From Burkholderiales bacterium RIFCSPHIGHO2_12_FULL_61_11 (lineage in GTDB: Bacteria; Pseudomonadota; Gammaproteobacteria; Burkholderiales; Burkholderiaceae_C), in the NCBI GenBank assembly GCA_001770785.1, contig MERZ01000201.1:1-7278 (forward strand): DNA of 7,278 nt, written 5' to 3'. The stretch's first letter is position 1; each line of letters begins with the position of its first letter. The notes beneath the pieces are model-generated. The model was not told the DNA's origin. It was given only the letters and a program-made list of their open reading frames with translations, and did no database searches. Of the stretch, positions 6,522 through 7,278 are shown piece after piece. Made by a program: the position numbers and the translations under genes.

Positions 6522-6530
6522 GGAGAAGGA
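6522..6530 (+). promoter_or_regulatory. Shine-Dalgarno site of the molybdoenzyme gene
   Basis: GGAGAAGGA ends two bases before the ATG at 6533, and its GGAG core is at a normal distance. The 31-bp gap after the ferredoxin gene has no terminator, so the two genes share a transcript. Confidence 0.75.
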
Positions 6531-6532
6531 CT

Positions 6533-7278
6533 ATGTCGAACGAGACGATCCAAAAAACTTCCAAGCAGCCGCTTTCAAGGCGGCGCTTCCTGCAGGCTAC
6601 CGGCGTCACCGCCGGCGTGGTCGGGGTGGCCGCGCAAAGCAACCTGATGACTCTGGACAAGGTGCATGCGCAGCCTGCCAGCGCGGCCGGACCCGCGGCA
6701 GCCGAGACCGTCATCACCAAGAGTTTTTGCCACCAGTGCCCGGCGCGCTGCGGTATTGATGTGTACACCACCAATAATCGCGTGCATGCGATCTACGGCA
6801 CGCTGGACAACCCGTTGTCCAACGGCAAGCTCTGCCCCAAGGGCCATTACGGCCAGTACCTGCTGTACGATCCAGACCGATTTAACGGCCCGATGAAACG
6901 GACTAACCCGAAAAAGGGCCGCAACGAAGATCCAAAATTCGTGCCGATTACCTGGGACGAAGCGCTCCAGACTGTGGCCGATCGCCTCAATGCCCTGCGC
7001 GAAAAGGGCGAATCCCACCGTTTTGGTCTTCTTTTTGGTCGCGGCTGGGGGGCCACGGACGCCGGTTTGTTCGGCAATTTCGCCAAGCTGTATGGCTCGC
7101 CCAACGTCGGTCTGAACCACTCCTCGACGTGCTCGGATTCGAGCAAGAAGGCCAAGCTCTGCGCCGACGGAAATTACTCGTACAACTCCTATGACTACGA
7201 AAACACCAACTACCTGCTGATCTTCGGAGTCAAAGGAGTTGTACGAGTAATTTCCGTCGGCGCAGAGCTTGGCCTTCT
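6533..7278 (+). CDS. arxA: Tat-exported molybdopterin arsenite oxidase subunit, ArxA-like, 5' part
   Basis: This is the N-terminal part of a DMSO-reductase-family catalytic subunit, normally over 800 residues. A Tat signal peptide opens it (SRRRFLQATG at 15-24, hydrophobic stretch to about 35). A [4Fe-4S] motif follows: Cys66, Cys69, Cys73, Cys101 in C-x2-C-x3-C-x27-C spacing, with CPKG at 101-104. WDEAL at 141-145 is typical of the family. FGRGWG at 168-173 fits the XGRGWG segment that I recall as separating ArxA from the arsenate reductase ArrA. Cys200 in NHSSTCSDS is the likely molybdenum ligand. ArxA acts in the periplasm, oxidising arsenite to arsenate and passing electrons to an ArxB Fe-S subunit and a membrane partner, which would lie beyond the window. 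From about base 7231 (residue 233) the sequence is an inverted copy of 7146-7190 and the translation (VKGVVRVISV) is not genuine. Alternatives in the family are ArrA-, TtrA- or PsrA-like reductases. Confidence 0.85.
   Translation, partial: MSNETIQKTSKQPLSRRRFLQATGVTAGVVGVAAQSNLMTLDKVHAQPASAAGPAAAETVITKSFCHQCPARCGIDVYTTNNRVHAIYGTLDNPLSNGKLCPKGHYGQYLLYDPDRFNGPMKRTNPKKGRNEDPKFVPITWDEALQTVADRLNALREKGESHRFGLLFGRGWGATDAGLFGNFAKLYGSPNVGLNHSSTCSDSSKKAKLCADGNYSYNSYDYENTNYLLIFGVKGVVRVISVGAELGL
7146..7278. repeat. Exact 45-bp fold-back inverted repeat at the window end
   Basis: Bases 7234-7278 are the perfect reverse complement of 7146-7190, separated by 43 bases (7191-7233). The second arm ends exactly at the window edge, so the inverted copy may continue outside. 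GGAGT occurs at 7226-7230 and again at 7235-7239 by the junction, a short homology that could support template switching. The left arm encodes natural enzyme sequence and the right arm does not. It is best read as an assembly or amplification chimera. Confidence 0.95.

Noticed and set aside
1..7278. CRISPR array, tRNA, rRNA, riboswitch
   Set aside because: No regularly spaced repeats, no cloverleaf or rRNA sequence, and no known aptamer wording were seen on either strand.

Overview
The window (about 7.3 kb, GC-rich coding) looks like the chromosome of a betaproteobacterium, most likely Burkholderiales or a relative. This is inferred from codon and base composition, protein wording, and the intergenic repeat type, not from a marker gene. 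Its core is a divergently arranged anaerobic arsenite-oxidation (arx-type) locus: a three-gene sensory operon on the minus strand faces away from a ferredoxin plus molybdoenzyme operon on the plus strand.

Layout. At 1-551 (minus) is the 5' part of a gene for a family of unknown function that has a circularly permuted ATP-grasp look. Between 552 and 1150 I see no gene: there is a two-unit imperfect tandem repeat whose units each carry a small hairpin, then a long imperfect inverted repeat, then about 330 bp with nothing recognisable. From 4771 down to 1151 (minus) lie three tightly coupled genes: a periplasmic PhnD-like binding protein (arxX-like), a two-TM histidine kinase (arxS-like) and an NtrC-type sigma-54 activator (arxR-like). 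The 551-bp divergent region 4772-5322 holds a textbook -24/-12 sigma-54 promoter (5153-5168) and three copies of a dyad GTTACC-N4-GGTAAC, the best candidate binding sites for the activator. From 5323 (plus) comes a four-motif iron-sulfur protein, then a Tat-exported molybdopterin oxidoreductase catalytic subunit. The latter shows the C-x2-C-x3-C-x27-C cluster motif and an FGRGWG segment, which I recall as the feature that distinguishes ArxA from ArrA.

Working model: the binding protein senses arsenite (or another oxyanion) in the periplasm and signals through the kinase. The phosphorylated activator binds the GTTACC dyads and drives sigma-54 transcription of the oxidase operon. The ferredoxin may serve electron transfer or maturation of the molybdoenzyme.

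Caution: the last 45 bases of the window are an exact reverse complement of 7146-7190. The end of the arxA-like gene is therefore a fold-back, probably an assembly or amplification artefact, and residues after about 232 of that protein should not be trusted.
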